Part shown: positions 54,127 to 63,101 of the stretch, one piece after another
Layout: every line of letters starts with the position of its first letter
Numbering within the stretch: position 1 is the stretch's first letter
NCBI GenBank assembly: GCA_017410245.1
Contig: JAFQRE010000014.1
Span: forward strand, 1-64,000
DNA length: 64,000 bases
Reading direction: 5' to 3'
Origin: Bacteroidaceae bacterium
Lineage (GTDB): Bacteria > Bacteroidota > Bacteroidia > Bacteroidales > Barnesiellaceae_A
Notes under the pieces: model-generated
Database searches by the model: none
Told to the model about the DNA's origin: nothing
What the model saw: only the letters and a program-made list of their open reading frames with translations
Translations under genes and position numbers: made by a program

Positions 54127-55512
54127 ATGGCCTCGAAAGGGAAATATGGGAAATACTTACGCAGTCTTATCGTTCTGGGCGACTATATTTGTATCAATAT
54201 AGCTTACCTTATCGTATGCGCAATATTTAATTTTTATCCCGACCTATACAATCATCTTATATGGTCGCTGATAAATGTTGCATATATACCGGTATTGCTA
54301 TTTTTCTCACAAATACACAACCAACGTATTATATATGCCAATCATATTGTAATAACAGCCTTAGAATCGACATTGTTTCATGCTGTTATATTGGTATCAT
54401 TACTTTTCTTTACCAACAATATCGACAAGGTATGGACCAAACAGATTGTGGCATTGTACCTATTGATGGTAGTCATTATACCTATATGGTGGGTATCGGC
54501 ACGTAAAATATTGAAAATATATCGGCGCAAAGGTTACAACTTCCGTAAAGTTATCATTGTGGGCTATGGTCGTACTGGAAAAATTCTAGAAAAAGCCTTG
54601 CTATCAGATGCCGGATATGGCTATAAGATAATGGGAGTTTTTGATGATAATAGCAAGATAGGGAAAGACAATAAGCTATACAAAGGCACCGTAGCAGATG
54701 TTGAAGCATTTGCGATGAAACATGGTATAGACGAAATATATTGCGCCCTACCCACTACCGAAGAGGAAAAGGTAATAACACTTACTCGATTTGCCGAAGG
54801 TAATGCAATACACTTCTACATCATTCCAAGTATGACACCTTACTTGCATCGTAGATTGCACTTCGATAGCATTGGCGATGTACCTATACTTAGTATCCGC
54901 ACCGAGCCTCTCGAAAATCCTATCAACACCATTATAAAAAGGGGATTTGATATAATCTTCTCAGGTACATTCCTTATATTCTTTCCCCTCATACTCATAC
55001 CTGTAGCAATTGCTGTAAAGATATCTTCGCCCGGGCCTATCTTCTTCAAACAGAAACGTACCGGACTCAGAGGTAAAGAGTTCTATTGCTATAAGTTCAG
55101 GACTATGCGTGTCAATGACAAGAGCGATGAGTTGCAGGCCACTAAGAACGACCCCCGAAAAACTAAGGTTGGTGAATTTTTGCGTAAGACCAATATAGAT
55201 GAACTACCCCAATTTTGGAATGTTTTTAAAGGCGACATGTCGGTAGTGGGTCCTCGTCCTCACATGATAAAACACACAGAAGATTACTCAAAACTCATTG
55301 ACACATATATGCTACGCCACCTTGTAAAACCCGGCATCACAGGTTGGGCTCAAGTTAATGGCTATAGAGGTGAGACCAAAGAGTTGTGGCAGATGGAGAA
55401 ACGAGTACAGTATGATGTTTGGTACATCGAGAATTGGGACTTCTTCCTTGACTTGAAAATTATATACCTCACTATCATCAATGCGATAAGAGGCGAGAAG
55501 AACGCATATTAA
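54127..55512 (+). CDS. undecaprenyl-phosphate sugar-1-phosphate transferase (WcaJ/WbaP-like)
   Basis: 461 residues. About four N-terminal membrane helices (1-110) and a Rossmann-like CoA-binding middle domain ([17 protein letters not shown] near 140) precede the bacterial sugar transferase domain ([37 protein letters not shown], and C-terminal [10 protein letters not shown]). It begins assembly of an O-antigen, capsule or exopolysaccharide unit by moving glucose or galactose 1-phosphate onto undecaprenyl phosphate. No polymer genes are adjacent. A second enzyme of the same superfamily lies 3.6 kb away at 59135. Confidence 0.9.
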   Translation: MASKGKYGKYLRSLIVLGDYICINIAYLIVCAIFNFYPDLYNHLIWSLINVAYIPVLLFFSQIHNQRIIYANHIVITALESTLFHAVILVSLLFFTNNIDKVWTKQIVALYLLMVVIIPIWWVSARKILKIYRRKGYNFRKVIIVGYGRTGKILEKALLSDAGYGYKIMGVFDDNSKIGKDNKLYKGTVADVEAFAMKHGIDEIYCALPTTEEEKVITLTRFAEGNAIHFYIIPSMTPYLHRRLHFDSIGDVPILSIRTEPLENPINTIIKRGFDIIFSGTFLIFFPLILIPVAIAVKISSPGPIFFKQKRTGLRGKEFYCYKFRTMRVNDKSDELQATKNDPRKTKVGEFLRKTNIDELPQFWNVFKGDMSVVGPRPHMIKHTEDYSKLIDTYMLRHLVKPGITGWAQVNGYRGETKELWQMEKRVQYDVWYIENWDFFLDLKIIYLTIINAIRGEKNAY

Positions 55513-55542
55513 ACCACACCATAGTACATAACAATACAGCCT

Positions 55543-55902
55543 TTGGATAATAATAGGGTAAAACAACGAATAGAAGCAGGACGCAAGAGATTGCACGTTA
55601 CATCATTGTGTCCCCAAGGTATTTGTATAAACCTATTTGGCCACCTATTTACAAGAGATGATAGCTGGATAAGTGATCGCGTAATCAATCACGAACTAAT
55701 TCATACAGCTCAATTGAGAGAGTTGTTATACATTCCGTTCTATCTACTCTATCTCATTGAGTGGGGCATAAAAATCATTATGTACCGCAATATTTGGACA
55801 GCCTATCGCAATATTTCATTTGAACGTGAGGCTTACACTCATGGCGACGACATGGAGTACTTGTCACACCGCCGCCATATGGCATGGATAAAATATTTAT
55901 GA
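55543..55902 (+). CDS. small HExxH-containing protein, 119 residues
   Basis: It starts with TTG at 55543 because no ATG or GTG lies between it and the upstream stop. The NHELIHTAQ stretch (HExxH) resembles a metallopeptidase zinc motif, with a hydrophobic segment (LLYIPFYLLYLIEWGIKIIM) next to it and a further histidine-rich C-terminus. I do not recognise the family. It is convergent with the DUF454 gene (10 bp apart). Confidence 0.6.
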   Translation: MDNNRVKQRIEAGRKRLHVTSLCPQGICINLFGHLFTRDDSWISDRVINHELIHTAQLRELLYIPFYLLYLIEWGIKIIMYRNIWTAYRNISFEREAYTHGDDMEYLSHRRHMAWIKYL

Positions 55903-55912
55903 TGAAAGAATA

Positions 55913-56335
55913 TCAAGCTATTTTAGCACTATCATTGTCTTCTGTCTCCTTTCTCTTACGTAGAGCAATGCGCTCCTCCTCGGTGAGTGTACGAAAAGAC
56001 AGAATGTGAAATGTGACACAAATGGCTATAAAAAGCAGTAATACCACAAGCCACAACTTCGCCACTATACAGCAAGATATAATTATAGTAATCCACAAGG
56101 TAGTGATAGATACAATCTTGATGCGTTTGGGAATAGCTCGGTATATCTGAAAGTTAGTAACAACCTCGTTGAAAGAGCGTATCGACATAGCCCAATTGTA
56201 GAGTCGCTTCGATCCACGCATGAGCGAGAATGCTGCCAATAGCCAAAAAGGAGTCGTAGGCAAAACAGGCAGAAACATACCTAAAAAGCCCAATCCCAAA
56301 GCGAGCAATCCTATTATAGTCCACAGCCAATTCAT
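55913..56335 (-). CDS. DUF454 (YbaN-like) small membrane protein
   Basis: 140 residues with about three hydrophobic segments (WTIIGLLALGLGFLGMFLPVLP near 4-25, 32-50 and 80-120). The N-terminal pattern GMFLPVLPTTPFWLLAAF is the DUF454 signature. Function is unknown; inner-membrane. It is the last gene of the tsaC to fmt operon, 5 bp after fmt. Confidence 0.8.
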   Translation of the reverse strand: MNWLWTIIGLLALGLGFLGMFLPVLPTTPFWLLAAFSLMRGSKRLYNWAMSIRSFNEVVTNFQIYRAIPKRIKIVSITTLWITIIISCCIVAKLWLVVLLLFIAICVTFHILSFRTLTEEERIALRKRKETEDNDSAKIA

Positions 56336-56340
56336 ATAAC

Positions 56341-57309
56341 CTATTCTGCTACAAATTGGTCAGTCATTCTAAAGCCACGTAACAACTCTTCGGTCAAAAG
56401 TCGTTTTTTTCCTGCGAGTTGTAGTGAAACGAGTTGCAAATACCCCCCTTCGCACGCTACTTCTATAATTTTCTTGCCATCGGTATTTATAGAGCCGGGG
56501 TTCTTGTCGTGCTGACACAATCGGTACGATGCCTCAAAAATCTTTACGCCATGGCGTTCGTTGTCGGGCGATACAAATTCGCACCATGCAGCCGGATATG
56601 GAGAAAGGCCTCGTACTTGATTATACAAATCAACCACATAGCGCGAGAAATCGAGATGACAAGTCTCTTTAAAAATTTTGGGAGCCGGGCGCAATGGCTC
56701 ATCAGTCATCATATCTTCTTGAGGAATGGCCTCTACTCTACCGGCTATAATATTATCTACAGTTTCGCACACCATCTCTGCACCCAACATCATGAGTCGG
56801 TCGTGTATATCTCCCACATTATCGGTTTCGGCAATAGGTATGCTACGTTGTTGTATTACCTTACCCGTATCTATCTCATGTTGCAAGAAGAAGGTAGTAA
56901 TACCGGTTTCTTTATCGCCATTCATGACAGCCCAATTGATAGGTGCTGCGCCACGATATTGAGGCAAGAGAGAGGCATGAAGATTGAATGTACCCATAGG
57001 AGGCATATTCCACACTACTTCGGGCAACATTCTGAATGCAACCACAATCTGCAAATCGGCATTGTAACTCTTCAGTTCGGCGATAAAATTTTCATCTTTA
57101 AGTCGCTCAGGCTGCAAGATGGGCAATCCTGCCGAGATTGCATATTGCTTCACCGGTGAGAATTGTATTTTATGACCTCTTCCGGCAGGTTTGTCGGGCA
57201 TTGTAACAACTGCCACAACATTATATCCACGTTCTACGAGCAGACGAAGGGTCTCCACAGCAAAGTCGGGAGTACCCATATATATTATTCTTAAGTCTTC
57301 CTTTTTCAT
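56341..57309 (-). CDS. fmt: methionyl-tRNA formyltransferase
   Basis: 322 residues from the ATG at 57309. An upstream ATG at 57387 lies inside the ClC gene and adds non-family residues. RIIYMGTPDFAVETL opens the fold, and the formyl-THF site is NLHASLLPQYRGAAPINWA. The C-terminal OB-like domain ends near 322. It formylates Met-tRNAfMet for translation initiation. It is encoded 13 bp after the ClC gene. Confidence 0.95.
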   Translation of the reverse strand: MKKEDLRIIYMGTPDFAVETLRLLVERGYNVVAVVTMPDKPAGRGHKIQFSPVKQYAISAGLPILQPERLKDENFIAELKSYNADLQIVVAFRMLPEVVWNMPPMGTFNLHASLLPQYRGAAPINWAVMNGDKETGITTFFLQHEIDTGKVIQQRSIPIAETDNVGDIHDRLMMLGAEMVCETVDNIIAGRVEAIPQEDMMTDEPLRPAPKIFKETCHLDFSRYVVDLYNQVRGLSPYPAAWCEFVSPDNERHGVKIFEASYRLCQHDKNPGSINTDGKKIIEVACEGGYLQLVSLQLAGKKRLLTEELLRGFRMTDQFVAE

Positions 57310-57322
57310 TTTTGTTATAACA

Positions 57323-59134
57323 TTAGTCTTGCGAGTAGTGTACAAGTACACGACGATAAGAGTTGAAAATCTTCGATTTCGATACAAAACCTACATACAT
57401 GCCGTTTTCATCAACTACGGGTAGATTCCAAGCATTGGTATCATCAAATGTTTTCATGACTGTTTCCATGTTCATTCCCAATACGATGCGAGCCGGCGGC
57501 ATAGACATAAAACGGCTGACAAACATGCGGTCGTACAAAGCAGGGCGGAACATAATATTACGAATATCATCAAGCAACACCATACCCAACAGTCGGTTAT
57601 TGGCATCGGTTACAGGGAATATGTTACGATGCGATTTAGAGATAACCTTAACCATATCACCCAACGACATTTCGGGGTGTACAACCAAGAAGTCTTTCTC
57701 TATAACGCTATCCATCTTCAACAACGTGAGCACAGTCTTGTCCTTTCCATGTGTAAGCAACTCACCCTTCTTAGCCAAACGCATGGTGTAGATACTATGT
57801 TTTTCAAACACGCGTATTGTGGCATAAGCAACAGTAGAGGTTATCATCAGAGGCAAAAACAGTGCATAACTACCGGTAAGCTCAACCGTAAGGAAGATAC
57901 CCATGAGAGGTGCATGCATTACACCCGACATCACTCCTGCCATACCCATCAGAGCAAAGTTTTTGTTGGAGAGGTCGGGGGTAAAATCGAATAAATTGGA
58001 AGCATATGCAAAAAGAAATCCGGCAAAGCAACCAACATACAGACTGGGTGCGAACGTACCACCTACTCCACCGGCTCCATTCGTAGCAGCAGTGGCAAAC
58101 ACCTTGGTAAGTACAATCAATGCAGTAAACACCAACATAGCCCACATCTCATCGCTCCACGCATACAGGAACGAACCACGCATAAGACCATCGGTATTTC
58201 CGGCCAATAGTTTCAAGATAGAGTCGTAACCCTCTCCATAGAGAGGAGGCAGTAGAAAAATACACAAACCCAGAAGAATAGATCCAAAACCAAATTTGCG
58301 CCATGGCGTACCAAGTTTACTAAAACGGCCTTCAATCCAATACATCACCCTTGTGAAGTATAACGAAACAAATCCGCAGAAAATACCCAACAAGATGACA
58401 TACGGGATACGCTCTATACCAAAGATCTCGGTCTGCTCAAACATAAACTCCGCAGCGGTGCCATGGTATAGGTATGATACAGTGACAGCCGTAATAGAAG
58501 ATATGAGCAGAGGCAATACGGAGGTAGCTGTCAAATCGACCATAAGCACCTCAATGGTAAAAAGGATACCGGCAATAGGGGCTTTGAAGATACCGGCAAT
58601 TGCCGATGCAGCTCCACAACCCATCATCAACATCAATACATTGGGTGGCATGCGGAACAGACGGCCTACATTAGACCCAATGGCAGCTCCTGTGTAAACG
58701 ATAGGTGCCTCGGCTCCTACCGATCCACCAAATCCTATTGTAACAGAACTTGCCAATATCGAAGTGTACATATTATGTGTCTTCACTCGGCTCTTGCGTT
58801 GCGAGAAAGCGTGCAAAATGCGTGTGACACCATGTGAAATATCATCTTTGACAATGTATCGTACAAACAGACCAACAAGAAATACGCCCACTATAGGATA
58901 GACAAAATACAATCCGTTCAAACCCTCATTCATCATGTGTGATGTGAGCAGGTGTTGTATGCCATGAATGAGCCATTTCAACAAGACTGCAGCCAGTCCG
59001 GTAAGAAGTCCTACTGCAAAGCTCATGATAAGAGTGAACGTACGAGTACTGATATGCGACTCGCGCCATACAAGGAAGCGCATAAACCACTCTTTGTATC
59101 TTTTTTCTTTTATCTGTTCCATAGTATCAGTCAA
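57323..59134 (-). CDS. ClC-family chloride channel/transporter with CBS domains
   Basis: 603 residues. The first ~440 residues are the multi-helix ClC core with GSVGAEAP, where the gating/proton glutamate is present (canonical GREGP has Arg before it), and the later GGVGGTFAPS. Two CBS domains (about 460-595) end the protein; these bind nucleotides and regulate ClC proteins. Probably a chloride/proton exchanger or fluoride-type transporter of the inner membrane. It lies between the sugar transferase gene (adjacent, 0 bp gap) and fmt. Confidence 0.92.
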   Translation of the reverse strand: MTDTMEQIKEKRYKEWFMRFLVWRESHISTRTFTLIMSFAVGLLTGLAAVLLKWLIHGIQHLLTSHMMNEGLNGLYFVYPIVGVFLVGLFVRYIVKDDISHGVTRILHAFSQRKSRVKTHNMYTSILASSVTIGFGGSVGAEAPIVYTGAAIGSNVGRLFRMPPNVLMLMMGCGAASAIAGIFKAPIAGILFTIEVLMVDLTATSVLPLLISSITAVTVSYLYHGTAAEFMFEQTEIFGIERIPYVILLGIFCGFVSLYFTRVMYWIEGRFSKLGTPWRKFGFGSILLGLCIFLLPPLYGEGYDSILKLLAGNTDGLMRGSFLYAWSDEMWAMLVFTALIVLTKVFATAATNGAGGVGGTFAPSLYVGCFAGFLFAYASNLFDFTPDLSNKNFALMGMAGVMSGVMHAPLMGIFLTVELTGSYALFLPLMITSTVAYATIRVFEKHSIYTMRLAKKGELLTHGKDKTVLTLLKMDSVIEKDFLVVHPEMSLGDMVKVISKSHRNIFPVTDANNRLLGMVLLDDIRNIMFRPALYDRMFVSRFMSMPPARIVLGMNMETVMKTFDDTNAWNLPVVDENGMYVGFVSKSKIFNSYRRVLVHYSQD

Positions 59135-60553
59135 TTATAATCCGCGACCCAGAATAACAGTACGGATAGTATAAATCATAATTTTCAAATCGACCAACAT
59201 CGACATGTTCTCGAGGTATATCATATCGTATTGTAGTCGCTGTATCATTTCTTCTACATTCTGGGCATAACCATATTTTACCATTCCCCACGATGTGAGT
59301 CCGGGACGTATTTGATACATCAAGGCGTAATATGGTGCTTGTTCCATAATTTTTTTGATATAAAATTCTCGCTCAGGGCGAGGTCCAACAAGCGACATAT
59401 CGCCCTTGAGTATATTCCAGAATTGAGGCAATTCGTCTATGCGATACTTACGCATAAAACGGCCTAATGGTGTAATGCGTGTGTCATCGGCACTCGACAA
59501 TCGTGGTACTCCATCACTCTCGGCATTGGTGTACATGGTGCGCAACTTGTATATATTGAAGGGTTTGCGACGATAACCGATGCGTTCTTGACTGAAGAAT
59601 ACCGGCCCTTTAGAATCCATCTTGATGAGAACTGCAAAGATGGCTATGAGGGGAGAAATAAGTATAAGCACTATGAAAGAAACAATTATATCGACCAGTC
59701 GCTTCATATTGCGTCCACCCTCCGAGATTGCACAACTACTGACATCGACCATTGGCTGGCCATAAATGTTGGACAAACGCACACGACCTATCAGATTGTG
59801 GAATAAGGTACTCTGCATTTTTATAGGCAATCCAAGCGGATACAGAATATTGATAACGGAGTTGAGATGAATTTGTGTATTATCATCTACTGCTACCATT
59901 ATATACTTCACATTGAGTCTCTTACATGTATCGGCTAAATCTTGTTTTTTATATACCTTGTAGGGTAAGTCCTTGACATAGCTACCCTCTTCTATATCAA
60001 TATATCCTACAATATTATACCCTAACGAATAGGTGCGCTCATTGAGTTCTTTGGTGAGCTTTGCAGCTTGCTTGCCACAACCTACCACAAGCGTATTGAA
60101 GTACCATATTCTATGGTGTATCTTGTGGGTTGCATCGGCCGTAATGAGTAGGCGCAAGGGATATATGCTCAAGAATTGGAGAGAAAAAAGAATCAATATC
60201 AACTCATAATTATCGGCTCTAAATGGCAAAATATCATTAATGAGAGCCGTAAAGAATAGTATGAGTGTATTGACACCTACCGAACCTAAAGTGACAAAAA
60301 GTTCTTGAAGGCGGGACTTGAAAAAGACTACATTATAATACCCCGATAGGTAATATACAGCCATCATAATAAGAGGCATGAATAGTTGCCCCAACAAGAC
60401 ATTGGGTGAGAGCAGAAAAGAGTCTAACTCAACATATCCCGAGGCTACAACCGGCATATAGAAGCGTACAATATTGAAGAGTAGCCATGCGATGTTAGAC
60501 ATCACATAGTCACACAATACATACTTGGCTGTTTGTCTTCTAACTCCTATCAT
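59135..60553 (-). CDS. polyprenyl-phosphate sugar-1-phosphate transferase
   Basis: 472 residues. N-terminal membrane helices and a Rossmann-like domain (VVGCGKQAAKLTKEL) are followed by the sugar transferase domain (LVDIIVSFIVLILISPLIAI, KGPVFFSQERIGYRRKPF, YKLRTM, RPEREFYIKKI). Same superfamily as the enzyme at 54127, but of a different subfamily. It starts glycan assembly on undecaprenyl phosphate. It overlaps tsaC by 4 bp and abuts the ClC gene. Confidence 0.9.
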   Translation of the reverse strand: MIGVRRQTAKYVLCDYVMSNIAWLLFNIVRFYMPVVASGYVELDSFLLSPNVLLGQLFMPLIMMAVYYLSGYYNVVFFKSRLQELFVTLGSVGVNTLILFFTALINDILPFRADNYELILILFSLQFLSIYPLRLLITADATHKIHHRIWYFNTLVVGCGKQAAKLTKELNERTYSLGYNIVGYIDIEEGSYVKDLPYKVYKKQDLADTCKRLNVKYIMVAVDDNTQIHLNSVINILYPLGLPIKMQSTLFHNLIGRVRLSNIYGQPMVDVSSCAISEGGRNMKRLVDIIVSFIVLILISPLIAIFAVLIKMDSKGPVFFSQERIGYRRKPFNIYKLRTMYTNAESDGVPRLSSADDTRITPLGRFMRKYRIDELPQFWNILKGDMSLVGPRPEREFYIKKIMEQAPYYALMYQIRPGLTSWGMVKYGYAQNVEEMIQRLQYDMIYLENMSMLVDLKIMIYTIRTVILGRGL

Positions 60554-61119
60554 TCGCGTATTATTTTCACCAAACCTCCTACGCCCAGTTTTATAATACT
60601 CGACGGTTGCGACTCGGTTGTATCATCACGACGAGCCTCTACAATATAATCAACTGCAGCTTTTATATCGTCATCTATCTGTGCAAAACAAGCCGGGGCA
60701 GGTGTGCCACTTACATTGGCCGAGGTTGATACAATAGCCTTGCGAAACTTGCGGCACAATGCCTGAGAGAAAGACTCGCGTGTAACACGAATAGCAACAC
60801 TACCATCTTCGGCCAATAGATTGGGTGCCAGATTGCGTGCTTGACTATATACTATAGTCAAAGGTTTTTCTGACAAATCTACAAGATCATATGCTATATC
60901 GGGAACCTCTTGTACATAAAAATCAACTTTGGTCATCGAGTCGGTAAGTACTATGAGAGCCTTGCTATCGGCACGACGTTTTATTTCATATACGCGTCGC
61001 ACTGCATCTTCATTGGTGGCATCGCAACCTATACCCCAAATTGTATCGGTTGGATATAAGATTACGCCACCTCGTTGCAACACTTCGCAGGCTTGTGCTA
61101 TATCGTCTTGTGTTGTCAT
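60550..61119 (-). CDS. tsaC: threonylcarbamoyl-AMP synthase
   Basis: 189 residues. The YrdC/Sua5 fold shows GGVILYPTDTIWGIGCDA and KRRADSKALIVL; the tail SVAIRV.. STSANVSGTPAP completes the nucleotide-binding site. It makes threonylcarbamoyl-AMP for the t6A modification of ANN-decoding tRNAs. It is the first gene of the operon that runs to DUF454. Confidence 0.92.
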   Translation of the reverse strand: MTTQDDIAQACEVLQRGGVILYPTDTIWGIGCDATNEDAVRRVYEIKRRADSKALIVLTDSMTKVDFYVQEVPDIAYDLVDLSEKPLTIVYSQARNLAPNLLAEDGSVAIRVTRESFSQALCRKFRKAIVSTSANVSGTPAPACFAQIDDDIKAAVDYIVEARRDDTTESQPSSIIKLGVGGLVKIIRE

Positions 61120-61242
61120 CTTCTATTATAGTTTGCTTCTATGATACAATGCAAAGTTAATCAATCGCGTGTCTATAGCAAAATATAATTTTGTTTTTTT
61201 ATCGCATCACATTATAAGATATTAATTTACAAAGCACTAAAT

Positions 61243-62103
61243 TTAGTAGCGCTTTATCTCTATATTAGAGAACGCCTGCTCATCGATTTGAGTTGTACTC
61301 GACATTGTAACATCGAGCAATGACGAGCAACGACTAAATGCGCGCCATTTTATCTCTCTCACCGAGGTGGGTATTACAACACGTTGCAGCTTAATATCTT
61401 CTTCAAAGGCCTGTTCGTCAATTAGCACCACACTACCTCCAAAGTCGATATTTTTCAAGCACTTACACTCGGCAAAAGCTCTCTTTCCTATCACCTCAAC
61501 CCCATCACATATTTTCAAGTTCTCAAGTTCACTACAACACCAAAACGCATGTTCGCCTATTTTTTTCACCGAGGCAGGTATGACAATCGATTGTATCAGA
61601 GTTCTTGCAAAGGCTCTGTAACCTATCTCTTTTACATTTGAGGGTATTGTGAGTTGTGTGAGTCCGGCTCCATTGAAAGTCCATTCTTCTATTTTAGTCA
61701 CACCTTGTGGAATAGCAAAAGAAGTGAGCGACCAGCATGAATTGAAGGCATACATACCTATAGATGTTACGCTATCGGGAAGTAAAATGTGAGCAAGACT
61801 ATGACATTGTGCAAAGGCAAATTCACCTACACGCTGTAGATTGTTACCCACAACAACCTCTTCTATGTTTTTACATGCCCAAAAAGCACGAGCACCTATT
61901 TCTAAAAGAGAATTAGGCAATTCTATGAAAGTAATATCTTCATTATTCGCAAACACATTTTCGCTCAAACGAGTCAAACAGCCATCAAATTCTATTTGTC
62001 CAAAACCATCGATATATGTATGCGACAAAACAGGGACATCAAAAGCATCAATGTCAATGTTGATAATATGGGCCGAATGATATTTAATAACAGAATTTGC
62101 CAT
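61243..62103 (-). CDS. cytoplasmic LRR_5 (BspA-like) protein
   Basis: 286 residues with no signal peptide. At least nine LRR_5 repeats (IGARAFWACKNIEEVVVG, VGEFAFAQCHSLAHILLP, and so on) span about 45-280. Unlike the secreted LRR_5 protein at 36644 it has no sorting-like tail, so it is either cytosolic or a fragment. A -7 box (TAAATTTG, minus, 62144-62151) lies upstream. Confidence 0.85.
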   Translation of the reverse strand: MANSVIKYHSAHIINIDIDAFDVPVLSHTYIDGFGQIEFDGCLTRLSENVFANNEDITFIELPNSLLEIGARAFWACKNIEEVVVGNNLQRVGEFAFAQCHSLAHILLPDSVTSIGMYAFNSCWSLTSFAIPQGVTKIEEWTFNGAGLTQLTIPSNVKEIGYRAFARTLIQSIVIPASVKKIGEHAFWCCSELENLKICDGVEVIGKRAFAECKCLKNIDFGGSVVLIDEQAFEEDIKLQRVVIPTSVREIKWRAFSRCSSLLDVTMSSTTQIDEQAFSNIEIKRY

Positions 62104-62239
62104 ACTTTTTTATATTATAAATTATCGTGAAAAAATTAACATTCAAATTTAGCTATACTTACCGAAAAAAGCAAGTATTAATGTTTACAAATATATAAAT
62201 CGACACCTCACAAAAGTTGCAGGAAGCACAAAAAATAAT

Positions 62240-62247
62240 TATCTTCG
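62240..62247 (+). promoter_or_regulatory. candidate -7 box of the patatin-like gene
   Basis: TATCTTCG with GTTG about 20 bp upstream (62216-62219), 20 bp before the ATG at 62268; one mismatch in each box. Confidence 0.4.
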
Positions 62248-62267
62248 CAAGGTAATCTTATAACAAT

Positions 62268-63086
62268 ATGTTTTGGTTTGGTAAGAATAAAAAGGAAAAT
62301 ACCCGTCCTTACCATATAGGTTTGGCACTGGGTGGCGGTGGCGCTCGTGGATTTGCTCATGTGGGAGTACTACGCGCCTTGGAAGAGCGAGGTATAAAAC
62401 CCGACATTATAGCCGGAACAAGTGCCGGCTCGATTATAGCGGCACTTTATGCCGATGGATACACTCCACAACACATCATCAAGCTATTCAGTGAACTTGA
62501 AGTGAAAGAGTTGGTAGATGTAACTATTCCACGCAACAGTCTGCTCAAGTTCGATAAGTTTATACACTTTCTTGAACAGCGACTTCACACCCAACGTATC
62601 GAAAACCTTAGGATACCCACCTACATCACTGCAACCGACTTCGATCATGGCAAAAGTGTAGCATTCGATACAGGCAATCTTGCGCAATGTGTTGCAGCGT
62701 CGTGTGCCATACCCATTGTATTTCCGCCGGTAGAGATAGATGGTATTCACTATGTCGATGGCGGCGTAATGCGCAATCTGCCGGCCACGCATATACGCGA
62801 ATTTTGTGATGTATTGATAGGTGTCAATGTGTCGCCTATGCAACACGAGACATATGAACAAAATCTGCTATCAATAACCAATCGCGCCTATAATTTCTTG
62901 TCTTGTGGCAATGTCTTTCCCGATATAGCATTGTGCGATATACTCATAGAGAATGAAGATATCAGCGATTTCAATGTTTTCGATTTGAGCGAACAGCAAA
63001 ACATTGAGCAAATGGGGTACCAAAAAGCAATAGAAATTTTAGACAATCTGCCCGAAGAGAAGAAACTACTACTCTTTAATAAGTGA
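62268..63086 (+). CDS. patatin-like phospholipase
   Basis: 272 residues. The oxyanion loop GGGGARGFAHVG (22-33), the nucleophile S52 in GTSAGS, and the acid D164 in YVDGGV form the Ser-Asp dyad of the RssA/patatin family. It hydrolyses acyl esters of lipids; no signal peptide is visible, so it probably acts at the inner face of the membrane. It is followed 15 bp later by a GH13 gene. Confidence 0.9.
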   Translation: MFWFGKNKKENTRPYHIGLALGGGGARGFAHVGVLRALEERGIKPDIIAGTSAGSIIAALYADGYTPQHIIKLFSELEVKELVDVTIPRNSLLKFDKFIHFLEQRLHTQRIENLRIPTYITATDFDHGKSVAFDTGNLAQCVAASCAIPIVFPPVEIDGIHYVDGGVMRNLPATHIREFCDVLIGVNVSPMQHETYEQNLLSITNRAYNFLSCGNVFPDIALCDILIENEDISDFNVFDLSEQQNIEQMGYQKAIEILDNLPEEKKLLLFNK

Positions 63087-63101
63087 TTTCACGATTATAT
63101 T

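Noticed and set aside
56434..57159. Long open frame on the + strand opposite fmt
   Set aside because: Shadow of fmt; no start context and no family match.
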